Source: an uncultured Burkholderiales bacterium (lineage in GTDB: Bacteria; Pseudomonadota; Gammaproteobacteria; Burkholderiales; Casimicrobiaceae). Taken from it: 35,692 nucleotides of DNA. How positions within the stretch are numbered: the first letter of the stretch is position 1; each line of letters starts with the position of its first letter. The notes under the pieces are model-generated. The model made no database searches and was not told the DNA's origin. It saw only the letters and a list, made by a program, of their open reading frames with translations. Shown here one piece after another: positions 24,928 through 33,570 of this stretch. The DNA lies in NCBI GenBank assembly GCA_937944385.1, contig CALDYQ010000006.1, forward strand, positions 1-35,692. The letters are read 5' to 3'. The translations under genes were made by a program, and so were the position numbers.

Positions 24928-25552
24928 TTAGGCCTCATACAACCACTCCATCGGCACGCCTACTATGCAATTCAAAACACTGATCACGATCGCCCTAGCC
25001 TTCCTCGTTGCCTTTGCGGCGTGGGCGCAGAAGACTGCACCAATCTCGATTCCACCGCTGGAGCAGTCGGCGCCAAAGTTACGCGTAAAGGCAAAGGCAG
25101 AGAAGGTTTCGTTGTCAGGTCCACTGCGAACAATTCCGTTGGGCGGAGCGAAGACAACGATTCAGTCCCGTAACTTTGGTCAGGTAGTTTTGTTTGCGCC
25201 TATGCAACTCGAATCCACAACCCGAAATCAATTGGAACGATGGGAAACCGATGGTGTTCATGTCAAAGTAACAGGCGTAATGGTCACGGTCTGCTCTGAT
25301 CGTGAGTTGAAGGCAGAGGTTATCGGTTGCCGCTGGATCGACACGAGCAAGCCCATAACTGTCGAGACGCAATGAACCTCCTGACCAGTAAACCCATGAA
25401 ATCCCTGCGCAACAATTTGGCCGAATGAGGCCTAACACCTCGCTCAACCGGAGCACCACCGGCGGGCCACCAGGCCCGGGCTGGCGGTACACGGTACATT
25501 ATCGCCAGCCCGGGCCTGGCGCCCCGCCGTCGGCGCCCGGTTAGCTCGAACG
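24928..25552 (+). mobile_element. Single integron-type gene cassette (candidate lone attC cassette)
   Basis: The left boundary is a GTTAGGC core (24927-24933), which fits the integron recombination site GTTRRRY. The right end is an attC-like fold (25430-25558) starting with the complementary GCCTAAC. Between them is one plus-strand ORF that is visibly less GC-rich than its neighbours, in the normal orientation with attC downstream. The cassette of about 625 bases sits between two LPS-core genes. No integrase gene or second attC is in the window, so this would be a solitary cassette (a CALIN-like remnant) placed by an integrase acting in trans or formerly present. Confidence 0.6.
24965..25375 (+). 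CDS. Secreted hypothetical protein carried by the integron-like cassette
   Basis: The 136-residue protein starts at ATG 24965, 37 bases inside the cassette edge. Residues 1-21 are a signal peptide (TLITIALAFLVAFAAWA before QKTAP). The mature part has basic stretches (KLRVKAKAEKV) and two cysteines (TVCSDREL and IGCRWID) that could form a disulfide. I recognise no family. Codon use is less GC-biased than in the flanking genes (for example AAA, GTT, CGT-rich tracts), which fits horizontal origin. Small secreted proteins of unknown function are common cargo of integron cassettes. Confidence 0.65.
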   Translation: MQFKTLITIALAFLVAFAAWAQKTAPISIPPLEQSAPKLRVKAKAEKVSLSGPLRTIPLGGAKTTIQSRNFGQVVLFAPMQLESTTRNQLERWETDGVHVKVTGVMVTVCSDRELKAEVIGCRWIDTSKPITVETQ

Positions 25553-25558
25553 ATGAGC
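25430..25558 (+). repeat. attC-like recombination site with long hairpin
   Basis: The 129-base site begins GCCTAAC (R-double-prime, 25430-25436) and ends GATGAGC (25552-25558), one base off the GTTRRRY consensus. Inside, GCTCAACCGG on the left pairs with CCGGTTAGC on the right with one unpaired base, the extrahelical base expected of attC L boxes. A 17-base perfect stem (25470-25486 with 25503-25519) closes on a 16-base loop. Size and symmetry fit VCR-like attC sites. An intrinsic hairpin of other origin remains possible because the central stem is more perfect than usual. Confidence 0.6.
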
Positions 25559-25566
25559 CAATCGCA

Positions 25567-26235
25567 ATGAATTTGCCCGCCGAAGTCACAGGCGCGACCG
25601 TTTGCGCCTTTCATCGTGAATGCCTCGGGCTTTCGGGCTGGCCGCGCGTTGCGCCTGAACTGCCCGCCGACAGCGTCTGGCACTGGATCGCGGTGAATCA
25701 TCGCAACAACAGCCTGCTCTGGGACGAGGAGGATCTTGCCCGTCGCACGCAAGCCGCCGACAGCGAGATTACGGCCAACAAGCGCGCCATCGACCGCTAC
25801 AACCAGACACGCAACGATGCAACCGAGCGGGTGGACGAGTTTCTGCTGCTTTCGCTCGGGCTGATCGACCCCTCCTCGATCGGCACCGACCAGCCACGGT
25901 CCACCGTGCCGCCCGGTGCGCGCCTCAACAGCGAGACCGCCGGCAGCATGATCGACCGACTGTCGATCCTCTCGCTCAAGGTGCGGGCGATGGAAGCGCA
26001 GACCACACGCACGGATGTCGATCAGGCGCATCGTGACGCCTCGATCGCTCGGCTCGAGCGACTTCGGGAGCAACGCGACGATCTGGCTGGCTGTCTCGAT
26101 CAACTGTTCGCCGACTGCCGCGCCGGGCGGGCCTGGTTCAAGGTCTATCGGCAGTTCAAGATGTACAACGATCCGCGCTTCAACCCGGTGCTCGTCGCCG
26201 AGCGCCGCGCGCAGCAATCGGGGCAGCAGCAATAG
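25567..26235 (+). CDS. DUF4254 family protein
   Basis: The 222-residue protein starts at ATG 25567, immediately after the attC-like site. The family signature is visible as WHWIAVNHRNNSLLWDEEDL, SEITANKRAIDRYNQTRND and SETAGSMIDRLSILSLKV, and the protein is largely alpha-helical. DUF4254 genes often sit beside LPS heptosyltransferase genes, which holds here (waaC follows after 29 bases). The biochemical role is unknown. Because the cassette ends just before its start, its native promoter may have been displaced. Confidence 0.85.
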   Translation: MNLPAEVTGATVCAFHRECLGLSGWPRVAPELPADSVWHWIAVNHRNNSLLWDEEDLARRTQAADSEITANKRAIDRYNQTRNDATERVDEFLLLSLGLIDPSSIGTDQPRSTVPPGARLNSETAGSMIDRLSILSLKVRAMEAQTTRTDVDQAHRDASIARLERLREQRDDLAGCLDQLFADCRAGRAWFKVYRQFKMYNDPRFNPVLVAERRAQQSGQQQ

Positions 26236-26264
26236 CCGGCGCAGTCGCAGTTTGATCGAGTACT

Positions 26265-27233
26265 GTGAAGATTCTCGTCGTCAAGACATCCTCGATGGGC
26301 GATGTCGTGCATACGCTGCCCGCAGTGAGCGACATCGCAGGAAACGTTCGGGATGCGCAGATCGACTGGTTGGTGGAAAACGCGTTCTCGGCCATTCCGC
26401 GACTGCACCCCTCGGTACGTCGCATTCTGCCGATCTCGTGGCGGCGCTGGCGCAAGTCGCTCCTGGCTCCGGCTACACGGGCCGAGATGAAGTCGGCACG
26501 CGCACGCATCCGCGAGGAGCGTTACGACCTGATCATCGACTTCCAGGGGCTCGTGAAGAGTGCGCTCTGGGCGTTCCAGGCGAACGGCCGGAAGTCCGGC
26601 TATGGCTTCGGCAGCGCGCGTGAATCGCTGGCGCCTCTGTTCTATGCGCGGCGCGTGGGGGTCAGTCGCACGCTTCACGCGGTCGAGCGCTCGCGCCGTC
26701 TGGCCGCGCAGCTCCTCGGCTATCGGCTCGACGCTCCGCCGGACTTCGGCATTCACGCGCCCGACTTCGGCTGGCGGCCCAGCCATGATCGCTATGCCGT
26801 GCTGATTACGGGCGCCAGCCGTCCGGAGAAGCTCTGGCCGGAGAACCGCTGGCTGCTGGTCGCCCGCACGCTCCTCGATGCTGGACTCGGGCTTGTCTGG
26901 CTCTGGGGGAGCCAAAGCGAGGCGTCTCGCGCCGTGCGCCTCGCGGCGCAGACTGACGGCGACGTGCCGCCGTTTCTCAAGATTCACGACGCAGCCGCCG
27001 TGCTGGGCCGGGCCACCTTGTGTGTGGGGCTCGACACCGGCTTCTCGCATCTCGCGGCCGCGCTCGGTGTGCCGACGGTGGGCATCTACTGCGACCACGA
27101 ACCGGGTCTCGTCGGCATCACCGGCCCGGGCTATGTCGCGAGCCTCGGCGGCCGTGGCGCCACGCCTGACGTCGCGGAGGTCGTTGCGGCGGTGGCGCCG
27201 GCGCTGCCGGCAGGGAAGCGGCCAGCGCGCTGA
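26265..27233 (+). CDS. waaC: LPS heptosyltransferase I (WaaC)
   Basis: The 322-residue GT9 enzyme adds the first heptose to Kdo of the LPS inner core, from ADP-heptose, at the cytosolic face of the membrane. It starts at GTG 26265 (MKILVVKTSSMGDVVHTLPA), the canonical N-terminus. Other motifs are DFQGLVKSALWAF, GASRPEKLWPENRW, and the nucleotide-sugar site GLDTGFSHLAAALGVPTVGI. The N-terminal TSSMGDVVH is typical of WaaC rather than WaaF. It follows DUF4254 by 29 bases and is probably co-transcribed with it. Confidence 0.9.
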   Translation: MKILVVKTSSMGDVVHTLPAVSDIAGNVRDAQIDWLVENAFSAIPRLHPSVRRILPISWRRWRKSLLAPATRAEMKSARARIREERYDLIIDFQGLVKSALWAFQANGRKSGYGFGSARESLAPLFYARRVGVSRTLHAVERSRRLAAQLLGYRLDAPPDFGIHAPDFGWRPSHDRYAVLITGASRPEKLWPENRWLLVARTLLDAGLGLVWLWGSQSEASRAVRLAAQTDGDVPPFLKIHDAAAVLGRATLCVGLDTGFSHLAAALGVPTVGIYCDHEPGLVGITGPGYVASLGGRGATPDVAEVVAAVAPALPAGKRPAR

Positions 27234-27291
27234 GCCGCGCATCTCACCGGTTCAGGTCCCTTGGGGTCATCTGCGGCAGCTCAAGAGTCGC

Positions 27292-27330
27292 GATTCTCAA
27301 CGATAACGATTCGCATTTGAGATGTATACT
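27292..27330 (+). promoter_or_regulatory. Fur-box-like operator and -10 element
   Basis: An AT-rich block at 27292-27321 contains overlapping copies of the GATAAT-type hexamer (GATTCTCAACGATAACGATT then CGCATTTGAG), much like betaproteobacterial Fur boxes. A -10 TATACT at 27325-27330 follows, and no clear -35 is seen. Placement would let Fur with iron block the promoter of the ferric-binding protein gene. Confidence 0.7.
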
Positions 27331-27375
27331 GGGCGCCGTCGCTTAGTTCAACCCCACTTCAAGCAGGTGAATCCC

Positions 27376-28431
27376 ATGAATCTCCGGTCTGTCTCCCGTC
27401 TCGGCGACGCCTTCGCTGCCCTCGGGCTGGCCATGCTCGCCTCGGCGCTGCCGTCGGTCGCGTCCGCCCAGGAAAAGGTGCTGAACCTCTACTCCGCGCG
27501 GCATTACTCGACCGATGAGACGCTCTACAGCAACTTCACCAAGACCACTGGCATCCGCATCAACCGCATCGAGGCCGGCGAGGATCAGCTCTTCCAGCGC
27601 ATCAAGAGTGAAGGCGCCAATTCGCCCGCGGATGTGTTTCTCACGGTCGATGCCGGTCGGCTCTGGCTCGCCGAACAGGAAGGGCTCTTTGCGTCCATCA
27701 ATTCGCCGCTGCTCGAGCAGCGCATCCCCGCGCAATATCGGCTCGCCAATGGCACCTGGTACGGCCTCTCATCGCGCGCCCGGGTGATCATCGTCGACAA
27801 GACCCGGGTCAAGCCCGGCGAAATCTCGACCTATGAAGACCTGGCCAACCCGAGGTGGAAAGGCCAGATTTGCACGCGCAGCGGCTCCCACGTCTACATG
27901 CTTTCGCTTCTGTCGTCGATCATCGAGCATCGCGGCCCGGCCGAGGCGGAAGCTTGGGCGCGCGGCGTCGTGGCGAATCTCGCGCGACCGCCCAAGGGCG
28001 GAGACACCGATCAGATTCGAGCGGTCGCCGCCGGGGAGTGCAGCATCGCCTTGGCCAACAGCTATTACCTTGCCCGGCTGATGAAAAGCACGAAGGCCGA
28101 TGATCGCGCCGTGGCCGACAAGGTGGCCGTCGTCTGGCCGAACCAGAAAGACCGCGGCGTACACATGAATGTCGCCGGCGGCGGCGTACTCAAAAATGCG
28201 CCCAATCGCGAAAACGCCATCCGCTTTCTCGAATACCTCGTGACCGACGAGGCACAGCGCTACTTCGCTGACGGCAACAACGAGTGGCCGGTGGTGCCCA
28301 CGGTCAAGGTCAGCAACCCCGCGCTTGAAAGTCTGGGCACGGGATGGAAGGCTGACAGCATCAATATGGTGGCGCTCGGCAAACACCAGCGCCTCGCGCA
28401 GGAGATCGTCAATCGCGTGGGCTGGAAGTAA
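27376..28431 (+). CDS. Periplasmic ferric-iron binding protein of an ABC importer (FbpA/FutA-like)
   Basis: The 351-residue protein starts at ATG 27376, which sits beside a signal peptide (cleavage after ASA near residue 34). The mature part begins EKVLNLYSARHYSTDE and has the type-1 binding fold of FbpA/FutA proteins: EAGEDQLFQRIKSEG, PADVFLTVDAGRLW, and a tandem tyrosine NSYYLARL near residue 235 that fits the Fe3+ ligand pair. The Fur-like site upstream supports an iron-uptake role. No permease or ATPase gene is adjacent, so it must serve a transporter encoded elsewhere. Confidence 0.87.
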   Translation: MNLRSVSRLGDAFAALGLAMLASALPSVASAQEKVLNLYSARHYSTDETLYSNFTKTTGIRINRIEAGEDQLFQRIKSEGANSPADVFLTVDAGRLWLAEQEGLFASINSPLLEQRIPAQYRLANGTWYGLSSRARVIIVDKTRVKPGEISTYEDLANPRWKGQICTRSGSHVYMLSLLSSIIEHRGPAEAEAWARGVVANLARPPKGGDTDQIRAVAAGECSIALANSYYLARLMKSTKADDRAVADKVAVVWPNQKDRGVHMNVAGGGVLKNAPNRENAIRFLEYLVTDEAQRYFADGNNEWPVVPTVKVSNPALESLGTGWKADSINMVALGKHQRLAQEIVNRVGWK

Positions 28432-28437
28432 TCAGCC

Positions 28438-28466
28438 GCGCGGATCGAGTCGCGCTCGATCCGCGC
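28438..28466. terminator. Strong hairpin between convergent iron-binding protein and mutS genes
   Basis: GCGCGGATCGAG (28438-28449) pairs perfectly over 12 bases with CTCGATCCGCGC (28455-28466), with a 5-base loop, between the two stop codons. It has no T-tract but the stem is stable and could serve both strands. Confidence 0.55.
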
Positions 28467-28473
28467 CCCAACG

Positions 28474-31083
28474 TCACTCGCCGACGAACGCCCGCGCCTG
28501 GTCGATCAGCGCGGCCAAGCGGGCCTGTGCCTCGCGCGGCGTGAGTCCATCGATGTCGATCGACGCGAGCTCAGTGGCCAACCGACCGAGCGGTTCTTCG
28601 GCCAGTGCCACCGTGGACGATGACTCGGCCGCCGCGGACTCTGCCGAGAACAGATCGCCCTGCGGATCCTCGCGTTTCAGGCTCCGCTCCAGCCGCTCGA
28701 GCTCCCGCCGAGCCTCGCGGATGACGTCCGCGGGCAGCCCCGCCAGTTTGGCCACATCCACGCCGTAGCTCCGGTTGGCCGGTCCGGGCTTCACCTCGTG
28801 CAGGAAGATCACGCGCTCGCCCTGTTCGATGACCGCGACGTGCTGATTCACGCAGTGCGGGTACTGGCTTGCGAGCTGCGTGAGCTCGAAGTAGTGCGTC
28901 GCAAAAATCGTCAGCGGCGGCTCGCGGGTGAGGAGCCGCCGCGCAATCGCGGTGGCCAGCGCGAGTCCGTCGAAGGTCGAGGTGCCGCGCCCGATCTCGT
29001 CGATCAGCACGAGCGAGTGACGTGTGGCGCGCGCAAGGATTGCGGCAGCCTCGGTCATTTCGACCATGAAGGTCGAGCGGCCCGAGGCGAGATCGTCGCT
29101 TGCCCCGATGCGCGTCAGGATGCGTTCGAACGGCCCGAGCCGAATGCGGCGGGCGGGAACGAAAGCACCCATGTGTGCGAGGATGACGCTCAGGGCCGCT
29201 TGGCGCATCCAGGTGCTCTTGCCGCCCATGTTCGGGCCGGTCAGCAGAACGAAACTCTGGCGCGGGTCGAGCCGCAGGTCATTGGCGATGAAATCTTCGA
29301 CCAGCGTTTCGATGACCGGGTGACGCCCCGCCTCGATCTCGAGGCAGGGGGTCGCCACGAACTCGGGGCGCACCCAACCGCGCGTGCGTGCGACCTCGGC
29401 AAAGCAGGTGAGCACGTCGAGTTCAGCGAGCGCACGACCGGCGGCACGGAGTGCCGGTACGGCCGGTGCGAGCAACCCGAGGAGCTCGTCCCAGAGGGTG
29501 CGCTCGAGGGCGAGGGCACGTTCGTTGGCCGCCAGTGCACGGTCTTCGAAGGCCTTCAGCTCGGGCGTGATGAAGCGCTCCGCGTTCTTGAGCGTCTGTC
29601 GGCGCTTGTAATCTGCAGGCACCTGCGCGAGATTGCTCTGCGTGACTTCGATGTAGAAGCCGTGAACCCGGTTGTATTCCACGCGCAGGTTGGCGATGCC
29701 GGTGCGTTCCCTTTCGCGCGTTTCGAGTTCGGCGAGAAAGCGACCGCTGTCGGTCGCAAGCGCCCGTAACTCGTCGAGTTCGGCGTGGTAACCCGTGGCG
29801 AGCACACCGCCGTCGCGCAGAGCGGTGGCCGGCTCCTCCGCCAGTGCACGCGCGAGCAGGTCGAGCCATTGCGTGTCGACCTCGAGTGCGTGCGCGATTG
29901 CCCCGAGTGCTGTGCCCGAAACCGACGCAAGCGCGGTGCGCAGGCCCGGCAAAGCGCCGAGTGTGCGCCGAAGCGCGGCGAGTTCCCGCGGGCGAACGCT
30001 CGACATGACGATTCGACCGGCGATGCGTTCGAGGTCGGCCAGTTCGCGCAACTGTTCGCGCACGCGCGCGAGAACTCGCCCGGAATCCACCTCGATCAGC
30101 TGGGCGACGGCGTCATGACGTTGGCTCGCCACGCGCTGATCGCGAGGCGGTTCGATCATGAGCCGCCGCAGCGCGCGCGAGCCCGCAGCCGTCACACAGT
30201 GATCGAGCACCGAGAAAAGCGTTGGGTCGTCGGCGCCCGAGAGCGTGGCCACGAGTTCGAGATTACGCACCGTGGCCGCATCCAGCTCGAGTGCTTCCGT
30301 TGCGCGTTCGATGTGCACGCTCGACAGCAACGCACCCCGGCCCGCATTCACAAGCCGCACGAAGGCGAGTGCGGCCGCAGCGGCAGCCATCGCAAGCGGT
30401 GTGGCTGCGAGGTCGAGATGCGCGAGTGTCGCAGTGCCGAGCGCCTGGGTGAGTTCGGCCTGTGCTCGGAGCTCAGTGAATTCGTATTCAGGTCGCATGC
30501 GCACCGCCGGCATGGCCGCGCCAGCGAACAGCGCCTCGAGCTCGGCACGGGAGCGCTCGGAGACGAGCAGTTCGGCGCAGTCCTTGCGGGTGAGCCATGA
30601 GGCGAGTTCACCCCGCGGCAAGTCGCGCAGACTGAGTCGTCCCGCGGCCGTGTCGAGCAGTGCAACACCCGCACCCTCCCGCGTGAGATGCACAGCGGCG
30701 AGCAGGGCTTCGCGCCGGGCCTCGACGAGCGCGGCATCGGTCACGGTACCCGGGGTCACGATGCGGGCGAGCCTGCGCTCCATCGGTCCCTTGCCGGCAC
30801 CCTGGGTGCCGGCCTGCTCGACGATGGCGACCGTCTCGCCCATGCGCACGAGACGCGCGAGGTAGGTGTCGACCGAATGGACCGGCACACCGGCCATCGG
30901 GATGGGCTGACCGGCGGATTCACCGCGCTGCGTGAGCGTGATATCGAGCAGCCGTGCGATGCGTCGTGCGTCCTCGTAGAACAGCTCGTAGAAATCGCCC
31001 ATTCGGTAGAAGACGAGCTTGTCCGGGTGCTCCGCCTTGAGCGCCAGGTACTGCTGCATCATCGGCGTGTGGGCCGGCGCCAC
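28474..31083 (-). CDS. mutS: DNA mismatch repair protein MutS
   Basis: The 869-residue protein recognises base mismatches and small loops. The mismatch-probing Phe-x-Glu is at F31/E33 ([14 protein letters not shown]). The ATPase domain has Walker [10 protein letters not shown] near residue 615, [12 protein letters not shown], and [10 protein letters not shown]. Length fits MutS1. The start is GTG 31083, aligned with [10 protein letters not shown] of homologues. It lies 6 bases downstream of suhB, so the two are probably co-transcribed. Confidence 0.95.
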   Translation of the reverse strand: MAPAHTPMMQQYLALKAEHPDKLVFYRMGDFYELFYEDARRIARLLDITLTQRGESAGQPIPMAGVPVHSVDTYLARLVRMGETVAIVEQAGTQGAGKGPMERRLARIVTPGTVTDAALVEARREALLAAVHLTREGAGVALLDTAAGRLSLRDLPRGELASWLTRKDCAELLVSERSRAELEALFAGAAMPAVRMRPEYEFTELRAQAELTQALGTATLAHLDLAATPLAMAAAAAALAFVRLVNAGRGALLSSVHIERATEALELDAATVRNLELVATLSGADDPTLFSVLDHCVTAAGSRALRRLMIEPPRDQRVASQRHDAVAQLIEVDSGRVLARVREQLRELADLERIAGRIVMSSVRPRELAALRRTLGALPGLRTALASVSGTALGAIAHALEVDTQWLDLLARALAEEPATALRDGGVLATGYHAELDELRALATDSGRFLAELETRERERTGIANLRVEYNRVHGFYIEVTQSNLAQVPADYKRRQTLKNAERFITPELKAFEDRALAANERALALERTLWDELLGLLAPAVPALRAAGRALAELDVLTCFAEVARTRGWVRPEFVATPCLEIEAGRHPVIETLVEDFIANDLRLDPRQSFVLLTGPNMGGKSTWMRQAALSVILAHMGAFVPARRIRLGPFERILTRIGASDDLASGRSTFMVEMTEAAAILARATRHSLVLIDEIGRGTSTFDGLALATAIARRLLTREPPLTIFATHYFELTQLASQYPHCVNQHVAVIEQGERVIFLHEVKPGPANRSYGVDVAKLAGLPADVIREARRELERLERSLKREDPQGDLFSAESAAAESSSTVALAEEPLGRLATELASIDIDGLTPREAQARLAALIDQARAFVGE

Positions 31084-31089
31084 GCGCGT

Positions 31090-31881
31090 TCAGCCCTTGA
31101 GTTGCAGGGTCTTCAGGAGTTCGGGAAAGATCTTCGGCGTTCCCGCCACGATGGCGCCGGACTGCATCCAGGTGTCTTCGCCGTCGATGCCGGTGACCAA
31201 CCCCCCGGCTTCGAGGACGAGCAGCGCGCCAGCGGCCATGTCCCAGCGATTGAGCTTCATCTCCCAGAACCCGTCGTAGTAGCCCGCGGCGACCCAGGCG
31301 AGGTCGAGCGCTGCGGCCCCAGCACGGCGGATGCCTGCCGTCTTGGGCATGATCGCGCGCAGTTGCGAAAGCGCCAGCTCGAAATCGCTTTCCTCACGGA
31401 ACGGCAGACCGGTGCCGATCAACGCATCGCGGAGCTTGTCTCTCTTCGAGACACGGATGCGGCGATTGTTGAGAAACGCCCCCGCGCCGCGCGTGGCAGT
31501 GAAGAGATCATTTTTCGCGCAGTCGTAGACCACGCCCTGCGTCACCGTGCCGTCCACCGCGAGGGCGATCGACACCGCGTACTGAGGCACGCCGTGGAGA
31601 AAGTTGGTCGTGCCGTCGAGCGGATCGATGATCCATTGGTGCGAACTGCCAGCGTTGCCCCGTGTGGAACCGGAGCCTTCCTCGGCCACGATGCCGTGAT
31701 TCGGGTAGGCCGCGAGCAGCGTGTCGACGATCGCGGCTTCCGCGTTCCGGTCGATGTCGCTGACAAAATCCGCGGGCCCTTTCGCTTCGATGCGGATCCG
31801 ATCCAGATTGCGGGCACCGTACTGGATGATGTCGCCAGCAGCGCGCGCGGCCTTGATGGCCGTGTTGAGCATCGGATGCAT
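31090..31881 (-). CDS. suhB: Inositol-1-monophosphatase family protein SuhB
   Basis: The 263-residue protein starts at ATG 31881 (MHPMLNTAIKAARAAG), which matches the family; an open frame extends further upstream without similarity. Metal-binding motifs are EEGSGS, WIIDPLDGTTNFLHG and WDMAAGALLVLEAGG. In enterobacteria SuhB also assists ribosomal RNA antitermination. It is 6 bases upstream of mutS and divergent from trmJ, an arrangement familiar from betaproteobacteria. Confidence 0.93.
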   Translation of the reverse strand: MHPMLNTAIKAARAAGDIIQYGARNLDRIRIEAKGPADFVSDIDRNAEAAIVDTLLAAYPNHGIVAEEGSGSTRGNAGSSHQWIIDPLDGTTNFLHGVPQYAVSIALAVDGTVTQGVVYDCAKNDLFTATRGAGAFLNNRRIRVSKRDKLRDALIGTGLPFREESDFELALSQLRAIMPKTAGIRRAGAAALDLAWVAAGYYDGFWEMKLNRWDMAAGALLVLEAGGLVTGIDGEDTWMQSGAIVAGTPKIFPELLKTLQLKG

Positions 31882-31894
31882 GGAAGCGGCTTGA

Positions 31895-31923
31895 TTGACA
31901 AAGAGCGAGCCGAATTTTATCGG
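31895..31923 (+). promoter_or_regulatory. Candidate promoter of trmJ
   Basis: A perfect TTGACA -35 lies at 31895-31900, with TATCGG at 31918-31923 as a -10 at 17-base spacing (TTTATC two bases upstream is an alternative). The site is about 50 bases before the trmJ start, in the divergent region with suhB. Confidence 0.45.
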
Positions 31924-31973
31924 CGTGCCCCGTCCGTTCGCCCGTTGCCGCAACTTCGCCAGCCCCCACCACC

Positions 31974-32750
31974 ATGAGCACCGCCCCCCTCGACAACATC
32001 GTGATCGTGCTCTCGCGCACATCCCACCCCGGCAACATCGGCGCGGCGGCGCGGGCGATGAAGACCATGGGCCTTTCAACACTCCGACTCGTGCGGCCGG
32101 AGCAGTTTCCGAGCCCAATTGCCCAAGCACGCGCCTCAGGCGCGACCGACGTGCTCGACGCGGCCCGGATCTACGACACGCTGGCTGATGCCTTGGCCGA
32201 TTGCGTGCTGGTCGTCGGCAGTTCGGCGCGACGCCGCGACTTCGTGGCGAGCGTGTCCGATGCCCGGAGCGCGGCCCGCCAATGCGTGTCCGAAGCGTCA
32301 CAGGGTCGCGTTGCGCTCGTCTTCGGCTGCGAGATGAGCGGGCTCGATAACGACGAGATCCTTCATTGTCATCGACTGGCCTTCATCCCGGCCAACCCGG
32401 CTTATGCCTCGCTCAACCTCGGCTCAGCGGTGCAGGTGTTCGCCTACGAGCTCCGCATGGCGGCAGCGATGGGCGGCGGGTATGACGACACGCCCAAGGC
32501 TGCCGCTACGCAGGAGGAAATCGAGCGGATGTATGCCCATCTCGAGCGTGCGCTCACGGTGTCGGGCTTCTTCGACCCCGCCCACCCCAAGCGGCTCTGG
32601 CCGCGCCTGCGGCGGCTGTTTGCCCGCACGCGCCTCGAGCGCGAGGAAGTGGACATCTTCCGCGGCATCGCGCGCAACATCGAGGCGCTTGCACAGGAGG
32701 CTCAGCGGTCGCGGGAGGCGCAGCGGTCGCGGGCGTCGGCTCAGGACTGA
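31974..32750 (+). CDS. trmJ: tRNA (cytidine/uridine-32-2'-O)-methyltransferase TrmJ
   Basis: The 258-residue SPOUT enzyme methylates the 2'-hydroxyl of position 32 in several tRNAs using S-adenosylmethionine. It shows the N-terminal VLSRTSHPGNIGAAARAMKT, motif 2 LVFGCEMSGLDNDEI and motif 3 IPANPAYASLNLGSAVQVFA. A C-terminal domain of helices ends in the repeat EAQRSR-EAQRSR, encoded by two 18-base tandem copies at 32697-32732. The last 10 bases overlap the convergent ygfZ gene. Confidence 0.92.
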   Translation: MSTAPLDNIVIVLSRTSHPGNIGAAARAMKTMGLSTLRLVRPEQFPSPIAQARASGATDVLDAARIYDTLADALADCVLVVGSSARRRDFVASVSDARSAARQCVSEASQGRVALVFGCEMSGLDNDEILHCHRLAFIPANPAYASLNLGSAVQVFAYELRMAAAMGGGYDDTPKAAATQEEIERMYAHLERALTVSGFFDPAHPKRLWPRLRRLFARTRLEREEVDIFRGIARNIEALAQEAQRSREAQRSRASAQD

Positions 32751-33538
32751 ACAGGCTCGTCGCCGACGCGTTGGACGACCACGAGCGCAGAGATGCTGCC
32801 GTCGCAGTGTGCGACGTTTGCTACCTCGGCTTCCCGTCCATCCGCGAGTGTGACGGTGGCTCCCGCAACGATGCCGGGCGAATGCGCTGCCCACCGATGA
32901 TGCTCCAGCCCCTTCTTCACGGCCCCGCGGTAGTGGGCACGGGCAACCACTTCCTGCCCGGGATAGCACCCTTTCGAAAAGCTCACGCCGCCACCCGGTG
33001 AAACGTGATCCCAGCCGATCATCTGCGGAACGAAGCGCTCGGTCGTTTCGGCAGTCACTTCCGGCTGCCCGCCGGCGATCCTGCGGCAAGCAAGTGCATT
33101 GAGGTCATCCGCGCTCGCGATGGGCAGGGGTGCGGCCCGCGGCACGATGGCCAGATGCACGTCCGGCTGGATGGCCCACGAAAGCCCGTTTGGCGGAAGC
33201 TCAGGAGCCTGCTCGCCGAGATGAAATGCGGCGGCAAGCGTCGCGGATTCCGCGATCTCGAGCTTCGCGCGGAGGCGGAACATCGTGAGCCGCTTGACCA
33301 GCACCGCAGCGAGCGAGGCATGAACGTGTGCGAGGTAGTGGCTCTCCCCCGCGTGAACCAGCGCGAGCGTTGCCAGGAGACGGCCCTTTGCCGTGCAGTA
33401 GCCCTGCCACTGCCAGTGGCCGATCGCGAGCGATGCAACATCGTTCGTGAGTTGCGACTGAAGGAAGCTTTGCGCGTCCGGGCCATCGAACTCGATGACC
33501 GCGTGCGCCGGTGAGACGAAAAGGCCCTGACTGCTCAT
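32741..33538 (-). CDS. ygfZ: Folate-binding protein YgfZ
   Basis: The 265-residue protein belongs to the GcvT-like fold and binds tetrahydrofolate; it supports repair or assembly of some iron-sulfur enzymes. The diagnostic KGCYPGQEVVARAHYRGAVK motif is present near residue 190, including the conserved cysteine. The N-terminal AVIEFDGPDAQSFLQSQLTN is also typical. It lies 32 bases downstream of the DEAD-box helicase on the same strand and may be co-transcribed. Its 3' end overlaps trmJ by 10 bases. Confidence 0.93.
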   Translation of the reverse strand: MSSQGLFVSPAHAVIEFDGPDAQSFLQSQLTNDVASLAIGHWQWQGYCTAKGRLLATLALVHAGESHYLAHVHASLAAVLVKRLTMFRLRAKLEIAESATLAAAFHLGEQAPELPPNGLSWAIQPDVHLAIVPRAAPLPIASADDLNALACRRIAGGQPEVTAETTERFVPQMIGWDHVSPGGGVSFSKGCYPGQEVVARAHYRGAVKKGLEHHRWAAHSPGIVAGATVTLADGREAEVANVAHCDGSISALVVVQRVGDEPVQS

Positions 33539-33570
33539 GGCGAAATTATCGCCATGGCGCTCGTATCGAA

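Noticed and set aside
31090..32301. A 403-residue extended SuhB
   Set aside because: The extra N-terminal part overlaps trmJ on the other strand and has no similarity; the family start is at 31881.
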